Assembly (NCBI GenBank): GCA_934663595.1
Contig: CAKUKM010000002.1
Location: 1 to 64,000 of the forward strand
Reading direction: 5' to 3'
DNA from: an uncultured Clostridia bacterium
GTDB taxonomy: Bacteria; Bacillota; Clostridia; Christensenellales; Aristaeellaceae
DNA length: 64,000 bases
Shown: positions 32,141 to 41,918 of the stretch, piece by piece
How the letters are laid out: each line of letters begins with the position of its first letter
How positions within the stretch are numbered: the first letter of the stretch is position 1
Made by a program: the position numbers and the translations under genes
Notes under the pieces: generated by a model
What the model saw: only the letters and a program-made list of their open reading frames with translations
Told to the model about the DNA's origin: nothing
Databases searched by the model: none

Positions 32141-32169
32141 ATTGTAACACCCGATTGCGCGCGATACAA
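32141..32169 (-). promoter_or_regulatory. Promoter of the ABC/fmdE operon
   Basis: Minus strand TTGTAT (32169-32164), 17-base spacer, TACAAT (32146-32141) with TGn directly upstream, 32 bases before the binding-protein start. Confidence 0.75.
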
Positions 32170-32395
32170 GCCGGGCGGGGGGATTCAAACGCGCCGAACG
32201 GCAGATTAAATTTTCTGTATACCTTTTTAACATCCGCATCATATCCGCTCCGCCTGCGCCGGACATACAACCTGTGCCCATGAATTGGCTCTTATGCCAC
32301 TATATATAGCTCATCTTGTATACATACCGATAAAAAGTAATCAACGATATTAGGTAGATGTGAATTAAAAGAATATTACAATGTCGTAAAAAACA
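32170..32395. other. Intergenic stretch between divergent operons, AT-rich
   Basis: Part of a 376-base gene-free region (32109-32484). The right half is strikingly AT-rich compared with its surroundings. No tRNA, riboswitch consensus or open frame of note is visible to me. Confidence 0.5.
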
Positions 32396-32424
32396 TTGCC
32401 AAACAGGCATGAAGCTGATATAAT
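32396..32424 (+). promoter_or_regulatory. Promoter of the surface-protein locus
   Basis: TTGCCA (32396-32401), 17-base spacer, TATAAT (32419-32424) with TGn extension. The long leader (about 55 bases) precedes the first gene. Confidence 0.8.
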
Positions 32425-32484
32425 AGAATATACAGTAGAATGTTCTATCTAGCTTCAGGAACTTTTGAAATGGAGGGAAAGTAG

Positions 32485-33777
32485 ATGTCTAAGATCCGTA
32501 AGATGGCATCCATTATTCTGTCTGTTGTGATGCTGGCGAGCTGCGGCGCCGCCTTTGCGGAGGCTCCCGCAGAAGAGACGCCGGTTCTCCCGGAGGTCAC
32601 GGCGGAGCAGACGGTGCAGCCGGAAGAGACGCCGGAAACGCCCACGGCCGAACCGGTCGTGGAGCAGCCGGCCGAGGAAACGGAAGCCCCGGCGCCCACG
32701 GAGGAAGCGACGGAGCAGCCCGCGGTCGATCCCACGATCGATCCCACGGCCGAACCGGTCGTCGATCCTACGATTGATCCCACGCTTGATCCGACAGTCG
32801 AGCCGGTCGTGGATCCCACGATCGATCCCACCGAAGCGCCCACGAAGCAGCCCGATCCGACCAAGACTCCGGTTGGCGTCGGCTATGCGAAGGTCGAGGG
32901 CGGCGTGGTTGCGTATACCGAGCCGGTCGTTTCGGACTCCACGCGCATCGGCCAGTTCAACTCCTCTTCCTACGTATACGTGCAGGAGTGCATCGGAACG
33001 GGCGAAGAGGGCTGGCTGAAGATCGCGTTCGCGTATGAAGAGGGCTCGCTGATCGGCGTCCTCGAGGGCTACATCCGCCTGCCTCAGGCGGCGCAGGTCG
33101 AGGGCTCCACCGGCGCAGGCCCGTTCATCCTCGGCGGCGTCGGCCTTTCGAAGGCTTCGTTCCAGAACAACGGCGTGCTGCCCGCGGTGATCATCGATCC
33201 CGAAACCGGCGCGACGCCCGGAGCGGCGAAGACGAAGTATTCCGTAAACGACGAGGGCAAGGTCGTCCGCATGTCGGACGGCGCGATCGTCTCCACCGAG
33301 AAGTGCGTGGTCGTCACGTCCGGTCCCGCGCTGAATTACCGCAGCGCGAAGAGCGGCACCGTCGAGGGCTGCATTGAATCCGGCGAAACCGTGCGCGTGA
33401 TCGATCGCAGCGGCCGCTGGGCTTACGTGCTGATCGACGGCGAAATCTGCACCATGATGAGCGTCTATCTCTTCACTCCGGAAGAGGTCAGCGAGCAGCC
33501 CGCCGAAACCGGCATGACCGCCGAGGCGTTCAGCAGTCTGGTCGGCGAAATCAAAATCACCTTCCGCTACGAGGGCGATTCGGTCTCCTACGGCGACGCG
33601 GTAACGCTCGTTGCGCACATCCCGGACGCGCTGGCGGACGCGGAGATCCAGTGGCAGGTCAAAGCGCCGGGCGACGGCTGGAAGGATGTGGAAGGCGCGT
33701 TCGGAAAGACGCTGACCGTAATCGCGAGCGAGAGCAACGTGGACGACGTATGGCGCGTTCAGCTTACGCTCGGTTAA
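32485..33777 (+). CDS. Exported SH3-like protein with PT-rich linker
   Basis: 430 residues. Signal region MSKIRKMASIILSVVMLASCGAAFAEA has both an AFA cleavage motif and an LASC lipobox-like word. A low-complexity Pro/Thr/Glu/Asp spacer (~28-130) contains repeats of DPTIDPT and AEPVVDPT. Then come two probable bacterial SH3-like folds (~135-200 and ~270-330: VVTSGPALNYRSAKSGTVEG is typical) and a C-terminal beta domain (~345-430, with IQWQVK as in Ig-like repeats). It probably binds cell wall or other surface polymers. It is followed after 43 bases by the giant repeat protein; GGAGGGAAAG precedes the start. Confidence 0.82.
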   Translation: MSKIRKMASIILSVVMLASCGAAFAEAPAEETPVLPEVTAEQTVQPEETPETPTAEPVVEQPAEETEAPAPTEEATEQPAVDPTIDPTAEPVVDPTIDPTLDPTVEPVVDPTIDPTEAPTKQPDPTKTPVGVGYAKVEGGVVAYTEPVVSDSTRIGQFNSSSYVYVQECIGTGEEGWLKIAFAYEEGSLIGVLEGYIRLPQAAQVEGSTGAGPFILGGVGLSKASFQNNGVLPAVIIDPETGATPGAAKTKYSVNDEGKVVRMSDGAIVSTEKCVVVTSGPALNYRSAKSGTVEGCIESGETVRVIDRSGRWAYVLIDGEICTMMSVYLFTPEEVSEQPAETGMTAEAFSSLVGEIKITFRYEGDSVSYGDAVTLVAHIPDALADAEIQWQVKAPGDGWKDVEGAFGKTLTVIASESNVDDVWRVQLTLG

Positions 33778-33820
33778 AATACGTTTTCAGAGTCGAACGT
33801 TGAATTGAGGAGGAAACGGA

Positions 33821-36800
33821 ATGAAACTCAATTTGAAGAGATTCTTGGCCTATCTGCTGACGGCGCTGATGCTGGTCAGCGTTGTGCCCGCGTCCGCGAT
33901 CGCGGAGATCACGGCCGCGTCGAACACGTCCGCAAGCATCCGCAGCATCATGCCGGATCAGGGCGTGTATGTCACGTTTGAATTCTACGCAGGCGAAAAA
34001 CTCGTAGATACCCAGATCGTCAAGAACGACGCGGGCAGCGTGACGGAGCCTGAAACGCCGATAACCGAACCGGGCCAGAAATTCCTCGGCTGGTATGTTG
34101 AGGATGTCCCGTTCAATTTCGGCCCCGTAACGGGATATAGCAGTACGCAGACCGTGCGCGTGGAAGCGAGGTACTCGGACGTTTACTATGTCTTCTTCAA
34201 GGATAATAATGGCCGCATCGTCGAGACCAAGGAAGGCAAGACGAACGACTCCATCCAGACGGGCGGCGTGTCCTTCCCCGTAGACGTTGACCAGTCCATT
34301 ACCGGCTGGTATACCGATGAAGCGTTTACCAATAAGGTCGACAGTGTAACGCTCGAGGATAAGAACGTCACGCTGTACGCGAAGGTCGAAAAGGGCTATT
34401 GGATCACCTATGATTCCAAGGGCGGCTCTTACATTCAGCCCACGTTCTATGCCAAGGGCACGACGGCAAAAGCTCCGGCCGACCCGACCCGTCCCGGCTA
34501 TAACTTCGGCGGCTGGTATACGGATGATGCGCTGACTGTTTCGGCAAATTTCGGCAGCATCACGGAGAACACCACCGTGCATGCAAAGTGGACGGCTGCG
34601 TCTACGACCTACACCGTAATCCACTTCTGGGAGAACGCGGACGACGACAAGTATTCGTATCATGAGAGCGAAACGAAGACCGGTACGACCGGCGCTCAGA
34701 CGGCTGCCGTCGCGAAGAGCTATCCCGGCTTTACCGCGCAGACGATCACCCAGAAGACGATCGCCGCCGACGGCTCCACGATCGTAAGCGTGTACTATAA
34801 GCGCAATGTGTATACGGTAACCTTCTGGTCCGTAAAATGGAAAGGCATAGGCCTTTTAGGCAGCTATGTTAAGGACAAGGAGTATACCGACAAGCGCATC
34901 ACTGCGAAGTACGGCCAGAATATCAGCGACAATTGGCCGGGCGGAATCTGGAGCATTTCTGCGGGAGGAAGTACTTTCCAGGCGAATATCGACGTAATGC
35001 CTCTCGGCGGCGATGAGTTCTTCGAAACCGAACAGGGCAACGCGAAGGCTTACTACTATCTGCAGGATCTGAACGGAAAATATGTGCTCCATCACACGGA
35101 TACAGGTGCGGGCGGAGGCGCTACCGTTACAAATGAGGATCGCTATCCCATTACGGGCTTCACCTGCAATACGAAGCTGAGCGCAAAGAATGACGATTGG
35201 TATAACGGCGCCAAGTTCTACTACGACCGCAACAGCTACGCGATCAAGTTCATCAGCGGAGGCAAAACGGTCAATTCCCAAAGCGTAAAGTATCAGGCGA
35301 GCATTGCCGGGTATGCGGGTTACGAGCCCGATACTGCTCCCACTGGCAAGGAAGGGTATATCTTCGACGGCTGGTACGACAATGAACTGTGCGAGGGCGA
35401 TCCTTACGCATTCGCCGGCAAGACCATGCCCGCGCAGCCCATCACCGTATACGCCAAGTGGGTTGCTCCCGTACATACCGTCACCGTGTATGCCGCGGAC
35501 AGGACTACGGTGCTGAAGACGATTCCTGAAATCCCGCACGGCAGCAAGATCGATGAAGAAGCTATGCCCGAGGTTACTCTCGGTGAGGGCGAGGTCTTCC
35601 TCGGCTGGGTGCTTGCAGACGGCACTCCGTTCAACTTCAACACCGAGATCAAAAAGGACTACGATATCTATGCCAAGGTCGGTAACACTTCGAAGTTCAA
35701 GGTTATTTACAATGCAAACGCCGAAGACGCGGCTGGCGAGGTAAAGGACGACAATACCTATGCCAGGGGCGCGTTCGCCGATGTAAAGCCGAATGGCTTT
35801 ACGAACGGAGACAAGATGTTCCTCTATTGGAGTCTCAATGAGGATGGTACGGGTAAGCGCTATTACCCGAACGACAAGATTGAGATCACGGGAAATGTAA
35901 CCCTCTACGCCATCTGGGCCACCCCCGGCACGAAGGTCACCCTCACCTACCACAGCAATTTCGGTGAGCAAGAGACGACCAAGACGTTCGAAAACCTGCC
36001 GAATAATACGGGTGTTGAGATTCGTGATTACACCGATTCCGATCTGGAAATGCCCACCCGCGAAGGTTACACCTTCACCGTTTGGAACACCCAAGCGGAT
36101 GGTAAAGGCACTGACTATAAGCCCAACGACAGCGTGCGTCTGGAAGGCGATGGCAACGACCTCTACGCGCAGTGGACGGCGGATAATCATGAATACACCG
36201 TTGAGTTCTACTATGAAACGACTGACGGTGAATATGAACTGAAGAAGACGGATCTTCGCACTGCGAAGACGGATGCACTGGTTGCCGTTACCGAAGACGA
36301 CAAGGCTGAAACCTACGACGGCAAGTATGTCTTCGATGCGGCCAATGAGCTCAATGAGCTGAATGGCGTGATCCCGGCAACGGGTTCGCTGGTGCTGAAG
36401 CTGTACTTCAAGCTCAATACCGCAAACTACACCATTCACCACTACCTGAAGGGCACGACGGTTCAGGTTGCCGATGATGAAACCGGCACCATGACCATCG
36501 GCCATACCCTGACGGCGGGCAGGAGCGATGCGCTGTATGCAGATTATAAGGAAGCGACAGTAGCCAGCTATGACCCGTCGCAGTCGATCACCATCGCTGC
36601 AACCGGCAATGTGATCACGGTCTACTACACCGTTCCGCTGACGATTAAGGCGGAGGATGCGACCAAGGTGTACGACGGCAAGGCGCTGACTCAGCCCGAC
36701 TTCACCGTAACCGGCCTCGTGAATGGTGATACTAAGGCCAAGTTCACCCTGAGCATGACCGCAGGTTCCACGATCACGGATGTCGGCTCGCAGCAGAACG

Positions 36801-39800
36801 TAATCGATGAGAGCACGGCCAAGTATAATGGGAAAGCAATTTCTTCTTCCTATTATACTGTCACTTACGAGGACGGCACGCTGACGATCAATCCGCGTAG
36901 TGTAACGCTGACCTCCGGCAGCGGCGAGAAGGTCTACGATGGCACCGCGCTCACGAACGATACCGTTACCGTTTCCGGCGATGGTTTCGTAAATGGCGAG
37001 GGCGCGACTTACACCGTGACCGGCAGCCAGGTGAATGAGGGCGAAAGCGAGAATACGTTCACCTACACGCTGAAGGACAACACGAAGGCGAAGAACTACA
37101 CGATTGAAACCGTGTTCGGCAAGCTGAAAGTCACGCCCGTGACCGACGAGATTGTCGTAACGATCGTGGGCAACACGAAGACGGAAACCTACAACGGAAA
37201 GGAACAGCGCGTAACCGGCTATACAGTGACGAGCATCAGCAATAAGCTGTATAAGAGTGAGTACATTGGATTCACCGGCGAAGCGATTGCGAAGGGCACT
37301 GATGCGGATACGTATCAGATGGGCCTGAGCGAGAAACAGTTCAAGAACATTTCGAAGAACTTCACGAACGTCAAGTTCGAAGTGACCGACGGCTCGCTGA
37401 CGATCAATCCGATCGCGATTGAGCTGACTGCGAAGTCTGCGGAAAAGGAATACGACGGCACTCCGCTGACTGATGACGGTTATGAAATCACCAGTGGCAA
37501 GTTTGTTGAGGGCGAGGGCCTTGAAAGCGTGACGGTTGAGGGCAGCCAGACGCTGGTTGGCTCCAGCGCGAACACGATCACGGGCTATGCGCTGAAGACG
37601 GGCACCAAGGCGCAGAACTACGCGATCACCTGCAAGCCCGGCACGCTGACCGTGAAGGATCGCACGACTCAGTACGAAATCACGGTGAAGGCCAACAGCG
37701 GCGAGAAGGTCTATGACGGTACTCCGCTGACGGTGGAGGACTTCGAGACGCTTACGTTCACTGTGAACGGACTGCAGTACACGGTGGAGGGCCTGACCGC
37801 ATCGAAGACCGGCACGAATGTGTCCGACAGCGGCGCGGTTGAGGTTAAAGGAACCGCGGTCGTCAAGGATGCGGACGGCAACGACGTAACCGCGCAGTTC
37901 AAGGTTGTTACCGTGAACGGCATGCTGGCGATTAATCCGAAGCCGGTTACGATCACTGCGGAAGATGCGAGCAAGGAGTACGACGGCGACGCGCTGACGC
38001 AGCCGGAGTTCACGACGACGGCGCTCGAAGGCGGCGACACGCATGAGTTCGCGGTTGCGATGACTGAGGACAGCACGATCACGAATGTCGGTACGAAGGC
38101 GAACGTGATTGCGACTGTGGACGGCGAGGCTGTAACGACCGGCGAAGCGAAGCAGATCGGCAACTATCTGGTTACGACGGTAAACGGCACGTTGACGATT
38201 ACCGCCAGCCAAACCGAACTGAAAGTCACTGCGAACAGCAATAGCTGGACGTATGACGGAAAAGAGCATTCGAACGGCGGCTATACCGTGGAGTTCGGAA
38301 CGGAGAAATACACCGTAAAAGCGGGCGAAAGCGCAACGCTGTCTACGGGCGACAAGGTAACCGCGACGATCACGAAGACGGTAAAGAACGTTTCCGATAC
38401 CGAGGAGGGCAACAACGCAATCGTCACGCTGGTTGTCGAGAATGAAAACCAGTATGGGAAGATCACGAAGCTGTCCGGCACGCTGGCGATCACGCCCGTG
38501 ACCACCGAGGTAGTCGTAACGATCGTGGGCAAGACGAAAACGGAAACCTACGACGGAACGGAGAAGGGCGTAACCGGCTATACGGTGGAGAGCATCAGCA
38601 ACCCGCTGTATACTGAGGGCGATTTCACCTTCACCGGCGAAGCGGCTGCGAAGGGCACTGACGCGGATACGTATCCGATGGGCCTGAAGGCGGAGCAGTT
38701 CAAGAACACTTCGGCGAACTTCACGAATGTCAAGTTCGATGTTACCGACGGCTGGCTGAAGATTGATCCGCGCAAGGTAACGCTGACCTCCGGCGATGGC
38801 GAGAAGGTCTACGACGGCAACCCGCTCACGAACAGCGAAGTAACCGTTTCGGGCGATGGCTTCGCGGACGGCGAGGGCGCGGATTACACCGTGACCGGCA
38901 GTCAGCTGAATGCAGGCGAAAGCGAGAACGAGTTCACCTACGCGCTGAAGGCGAACACGAAGGCGCAGAACTACACGATTGAAACCGTGTTCGGCACGCT
39001 GAAGGTAACGCCTGTGACCGACGAGGTGGTTGTCACCATCACCGGCCGCGAGGATTCCGCGCAGTATGACGGCGCGAAGCATTCGGTCAGCGGCTACGAC
39101 GTTGCGATCAGCAACGCGCTGTACACCGAGGATTGCTTCGAGTTCGGCGGCAAGGCCGTGGCGGAGGGCGTCCATGCGGGCGAGTACGCGATGGGCCTGA
39201 ATGAAAAGCAGTTCAAGAACGTTTCGGCCAACTTCACCAATGTGAAGTTCGTGATCGAGCGCGACGGACGGCTGACGATCGAGCAGAGAGCGCTGATCAT
39301 CACCGCGGGCTCCTACGAGGGCGATTACGACGGCGAATGGCACGGCGTGGGCTACACGGCCGAGGGCCTGGCGGAGACCGATAAGATCACCGCGCTCACG
39401 ATGAAGGACGACGCGATCCTGTATCCGGGCGAGCTGACCGCGAGCTTCCTGCCTGAAACGCTGAAGATCACCCATGCGGACGGCACGGATTCGACCGGCG
39501 ATTACCGCGTAGAATACATGCCGGGCAAGCTGGTGGTGAACACCGTGATCGTGAAGTACAGAGTGCAGTACTACTACGACGGCGTGCTGTATGGCGGCGC
39601 GACCGAGGAGGGCACCGGCGAGGTGCTGACCAAGATTACCGAGTATCGCGATAAGCCCAGGGATATGATGTTCGATCACGTGGATAACTTCCCGCTGACC
39701 TTGGGTCTGAACGAGGAGGAGAACGTCATTCGCGTGTACTACGTCCACATTCCGCTGACCGGATATCTCGGCGCGCATAATGTCGGCGATTGCATCGAAT

Positions 39801-39802
39801 AA
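33821..39802 (+). CDS. Giant exported InlB-repeat / MBG-repeat protein
   Basis: 1993 residues. Signal peptide 1-30 (ends PASAIAE). Residues ~45-930 contain Listeria-Bacteroides (InlB B-type) repeats, each ending in a GWYxxxxxx or GWxx core (FLGWYVE, FGGWYTDD, FDGWYDNEL, and others). Residues ~940-1930 contain eleven MBG-type units with the YDG core (KVYDGKALT, EYDGTPLT, TYDGKEH, and others). It ends with another InlB-like unit. No LPXTG, SLH, choline-binding or membrane anchor is visible at the C-terminus, so it may be held by its N-terminus or released. It is probably an adhesin or long stalk. AGGAGG precedes the ATG. Confidence 0.88.
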   Translation: MKLNLKRFLAYLLTALMLVSVVPASAIAEITAASNTSASIRSIMPDQGVYVTFEFYAGEKLVDTQIVKNDAGSVTEPETPITEPGQKFLGWYVEDVPFNFGPVTGYSSTQTVRVEARYSDVYYVFFKDNNGRIVETKEGKTNDSIQTGGVSFPVDVDQSITGWYTDEAFTNKVDSVTLEDKNVTLYAKVEKGYWITYDSKGGSYIQPTFYAKGTTAKAPADPTRPGYNFGGWYTDDALTVSANFGSITENTTVHAKWTAASTTYTVIHFWENADDDKYSYHESETKTGTTGAQTAAVAKSYPGFTAQTITQKTIAADGSTIVSVYYKRNVYTVTFWSVKWKGIGLLGSYVKDKEYTDKRITAKYGQNISDNWPGGIWSISAGGSTFQANIDVMPLGGDEFFETEQGNAKAYYYLQDLNGKYVLHHTDTGAGGGATVTNEDRYPITGFTCNTKLSAKNDDWYNGAKFYYDRNSYAIKFISGGKTVNSQSVKYQASIAGYAGYEPDTAPTGKEGYIFDGWYDNELCEGDPYAFAGKTMPAQPITVYAKWVAPVHTVTVYAADRTTVLKTIPEIPHGSKIDEEAMPEVTLGEGEVFLGWVLADGTPFNFNTEIKKDYDIYAKVGNTSKFKVIYNANAEDAAGEVKDDNTYARGAFADVKPNGFTNGDKMFLYWSLNEDGTGKRYYPNDKIEITGNVTLYAIWATPGTKVTLTYHSNFGEQETTKTFENLPNNTGVEIRDYTDSDLEMPTREGYTFTVWNTQADGKGTDYKPNDSVRLEGDGNDLYAQWTADNHEYTVEFYYETTDGEYELKKTDLRTAKTDALVAVTEDDKAETYDGKYVFDAANELNELNGVIPATGSLVLKLYFKLNTANYTIHHYLKGTTVQVADDETGTMTIGHTLTAGRSDALYADYKEATVASYDPSQSITIAATGNVITVYYTVPLTIKAEDATKVYDGKALTQPDFTVTGLVNGDTKAKFTLSMTAGSTITDVGSQQNVIDESTAKYNGKAISSSYYTVTYEDGTLTINPRSVTLTSGSGEKVYDGTALTNDTVTVSGDGFVNGEGATYTVTGSQVNEGESENTFTYTLKDNTKAKNYTIETVFGKLKVTPVTDEIVVTIVGNTKTETYNGKEQRVTGYTVTSISNKLYKSEYIGFTGEAIAKGTDADTYQMGLSEKQFKNISKNFTNVKFEVTDGSLTINPIAIELTAKSAEKEYDGTPLTDDGYEITSGKFVEGEGLESVTVEGSQTLVGSSANTITGYALKTGTKAQNYAITCKPGTLTVKDRTTQYEITVKANSGEKVYDGTPLTVEDFETLTFTVNGLQYTVEGLTASKTGTNVSDSGAVEVKGTAVVKDADGNDVTAQFKVVTVNGMLAINPKPVTITAEDASKEYDGDALTQPEFTTTALEGGDTHEFAVAMTEDSTITNVGTKANVIATVDGEAVTTGEAKQIGNYLVTTVNGTLTITASQTELKVTANSNSWTYDGKEHSNGGYTVEFGTEKYTVKAGESATLSTGDKVTATITKTVKNVSDTEEGNNAIVTLVVENENQYGKITKLSGTLAITPVTTEVVVTIVGKTKTETYDGTEKGVTGYTVESISNPLYTEGDFTFTGEAAAKGTDADTYPMGLKAEQFKNTSANFTNVKFDVTDGWLKIDPRKVTLTSGDGEKVYDGNPLTNSEVTVSGDGFADGEGADYTVTGSQLNAGESENEFTYALKANTKAQNYTIETVFGTLKVTPVTDEVVVTITGREDSAQYDGAKHSVSGYDVAISNALYTEDCFEFGGKAVAEGVHAGEYAMGLNEKQFKNVSANFTNVKFVIERDGRLTIEQRALIITAGSYEGDYDGEWHGVGYTAEGLAETDKITALTMKDDAILYPGELTASFLPETLKITHADGTDSTGDYRVEYMPGKLVVNTVIVKYRVQYYYDGVLYGGATEEGTGEVLTKITEYRDKPRDMMFDHVDNFPLTLGLNEEENVIRVYYVHIPLTGYLGAHNVGDCIE
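36650..39400 (+). repeat. MBG/YDG repeat block in the giant gene
   Basis: Eleven diverged units of about 80-90 codons, some closely related in DNA: the unit near 36900-37130 and the one near 38780-39010 share long words such as ACACGATTGAAACCGTGTTC, and those near 37140-37390 and 38510-38760 share ACGATCGTGGGCAA. Confidence 0.8.
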
Positions 39803-39828
39803 CGCGAGCATCCTTAAGAGAATTGGAC

Positions 39829-39857
39829 CGCCGCGCGCGCTGCCCGCGCGCGCGGCA
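39829..39857 (+). other. GC-only hairpin before the orphan binding-protein gene
   Basis: GCCGCGCGCGC pairs with GCGCGCGCGGC. No T-run follows; it could slow decay of, or attenuate, the message between the giant gene and the binding protein. Confidence 0.5.
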
Positions 39858-39879
39858 CAGCCAGAAAGGTGGTTACACG

Positions 39880-41673
39880 ATGACGAAGCTGATTCGCAGG
39901 TTTGCCTGCATGTTACTGGTGTTGGTTCTTCTCGCGAGTGTCGGCTATGCGGAGACGCAGCCGAAGGAAATCACCGTCGGTTCGCTGACGCAGCTGAGCG
40001 GCAATTTCTTCACGAATTGCTGGGGCAACAATACCGCGGATATCGACGTGCGCACGCTGATCCACGGCTATTCCACCGTCGCGATGTTCACCAACGGGCA
40101 TTACGGCATTGACGAAAGCGTCGGCCGCGCGTATCCCGATACGGACGACGACGGCAACAAGACCTATACCTTCTATATTTCCAAGAGAATGACTTGGTCG
40201 GACGGAACGCCGATCACCGCAGCGGATTACGTATTCACCGTGCTGCTGCTTTCCAGCCCCGAATTTGCGGCGCTGGGCGCGAACACGATGGAATACGCGC
40301 ATCTCGTGGGCCAGAACGCCTACCTCACCGGCATGTCGGACGTGTTTGCGGGAGTGCATCTGATCAACGATACGACCTTCTCGCTCACGATCAACGCGCA
40401 GTATCTGCCCAGCTTCCATGAGCTGATGCTGGTGAACGTGACCCCGAGCCCGATGTTCGTGATCGCGCCGGACTGCGAGGTTCGCGACGACGGCGAAGGC
40501 GCGTACATCGCGCCCGCGGAAGAGACGGACGGCCAGTTCACCACCGAGCTGCTGGAGACGACGCTTCTCGACCCCGAGACCGGCTATTGCAGCCATCCGT
40601 CCGTGGTCAGCGGCGCGTACAAGCTGGTTTCGTATGAAAACAACGTCGCGGTTCTGGAAAAGAACGAGAACTATCGCGGCAATTACGAGCGCCAGAAGCC
40701 GCGCATCGACAAGATCACGTTCAAGCAGGTCTTCAATGAGACGCTGCTGGACGAGCTGAAGAACGGCACGGTCGATCTGGTCAACAAGGTTTCCTCCGCG
40801 GACGTAATCGACGCGGCGAAGGAAGAAAAGGGCGTCGTTGCGAAGAGCTATGCGCGCGACGGTCTCGCGTTCCTCGCGTTTGCGTGCGAGAACGAGCCCG
40901 TTTCCTCCGCGAATGTGCGCAAGGCGATCGATCGCCTGGTGGACGTGGACGCGCTGTGCGAGACGTATCTGAAGGGCTATGGCACGCCGGTGTACGGCTA
41001 TTATGGAAACGGCCAGTGGATGACCCGCCATATTGGCGAAAAGAAGATCAAGGAAACGCTGAATCTGTATCCGTATGATGTTGATGCGGCGATCGCGCTG
41101 CTCGAGGAAGACGGCTGGGCGCTGGAGGACGGCGCGAAGGTGCGCACGAAGGACGGCGCGGAGCTCGTGATCAACTGGGTGCGCCCCGAGGTCAGCGAGG
41201 TCGCGGACGCTCTGGAAGCGATGCTGACCGAGAACTTCGAAAAGGCCGGCATTGGCCTGAACGTCACCCGCATGACCTATGAGGAGCTCAGCAAGTATTA
41301 CTATCGCCAGAGCGATCGCTCGGAGTACGACATGTTCTTCCTGGCGAGCAACTTTGGCCTGACGTTCAATCCGTATCCGGCGGTTGCGCTTGCGCCCGAG
41401 ATGCAGGGCATTTGGAACACCACCGCGATTGCGGATCCGGAGCTCGAGGCGCTTGCGAACGACATGAACGCCACCAAGAACGGCTATCTCGACGAGTACG
41501 CCGGCAAGTGGCTGAAGTTCCAGCAGAAGTGGGTGGAGGATCTGCCGATGGTTCCGCTCTACACGAACGAATACAGCGATCTGTTCACCGACGCTCTCGA
41601 GGATTACAAGCCCAGGACGTACTTCAGCTGGGGCGTTTCGATCCTCTACGCCAATCTCAAGACGGCGTCTTGA
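39880..41673 (+). CDS. Orphan oligopeptide-type solute-binding protein
   Basis: 597 residues of the family 5 (OppA/DppA-like) extracellular binding proteins. Signal peptide ends near VGYAE. Family features: TWSDGTPITAADYVF, SGAYKLVSYENNVAVLEKNENYRG. It is clearly paralogous to the binding protein at 54497 (both share the STV/xYxINP-like N-terminal region and the WxDGTPIT motif) but no permease or ATPase gene follows. It may feed the 54-62 kb transporter, or serve as a surface sensor in the SH3/MBG locus. Start 39880 follows AGAAAGGTGG. Confidence 0.88.
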   Translation: MTKLIRRFACMLLVLVLLASVGYAETQPKEITVGSLTQLSGNFFTNCWGNNTADIDVRTLIHGYSTVAMFTNGHYGIDESVGRAYPDTDDDGNKTYTFYISKRMTWSDGTPITAADYVFTVLLLSSPEFAALGANTMEYAHLVGQNAYLTGMSDVFAGVHLINDTTFSLTINAQYLPSFHELMLVNVTPSPMFVIAPDCEVRDDGEGAYIAPAEETDGQFTTELLETTLLDPETGYCSHPSVVSGAYKLVSYENNVAVLEKNENYRGNYERQKPRIDKITFKQVFNETLLDELKNGTVDLVNKVSSADVIDAAKEEKGVVAKSYARDGLAFLAFACENEPVSSANVRKAIDRLVDVDALCETYLKGYGTPVYGYYGNGQWMTRHIGEKKIKETLNLYPYDVDAAIALLEEDGWALEDGAKVRTKDGAELVINWVRPEVSEVADALEAMLTENFEKAGIGLNVTRMTYEELSKYYYRQSDRSEYDMFFLASNFGLTFNPYPAVALAPEMQGIWNTTAIADPELEALANDMNATKNGYLDEYAGKWLKFQQKWVEDLPMVPLYTNEYSDLFTDALEDYKPRTYFSWGVSILYANLKTAS

Positions 41674-41772
41674 GGCAGTTGCTGCCGCGTTCATGCGACG
41701 CGCGCACAGGTGCGGTGGTCGCACCTGCACGCGCTATGTAAGTGCGCTGGCGATGGGTTAGAACGAACTGAC

Positions 41773-41813
41773 GCAATAGCATTGCCGTGGTGGCAATGCT
41801 ATTGCTGTCTTTT
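41773..41813 (+). terminator. Terminator after the orphan binding-protein gene
   Basis: GCAATAGCATTGCC pairs perfectly with GGCAATGCTATTGC (14 base pairs, five-base loop), followed by TGTCTTTT. Confidence 0.85.
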
Positions 41814-41874
41814 GGGCGGCGAGATCGTCTTTGTTCGAAGAATCGCTCGTTTTAAATGGAAGCTTTCTTTAGGC

Positions 41875-41918
41875 AACCAAACAGGCGGAACCCCGGAAGG
41901 GGTTCCGCCTGTTTGGTT
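41875..41918. repeat. Perfect 20-base inverted repeat
   Basis: AACCAAACAGGCGGAACCCC and its exact complement are separated by GGAA. No T-run on either side. A partial direct copy of the right arm with its flank (GGTTCCGCCTGTT ... TGTCATGAAGG) recurs at 41942-41969. Confidence 0.85.

Noticed and set aside
32445..32864. Gly/Ser/Val-rich leftward frame opposite the SH3-like gene
   Set aside because: It is the complement of the PT/DPT repeat linker and not a gene.
34856..39811. 1651-codon open frame antisense to the giant repeat gene
   Set aside because: It mirrors the codon bias of the sense gene, has no domain, signal or ribosome binding site, and contains the usual low-complexity of GC-rich antisense frames.
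41674..41760. Possible tRNA-like fold after the orphan binding protein gene
   Set aside because: A CAGGTGCG/CGCACCTG stem is present, but no T-loop consensus, anticodon arm or acceptor stem can be made.
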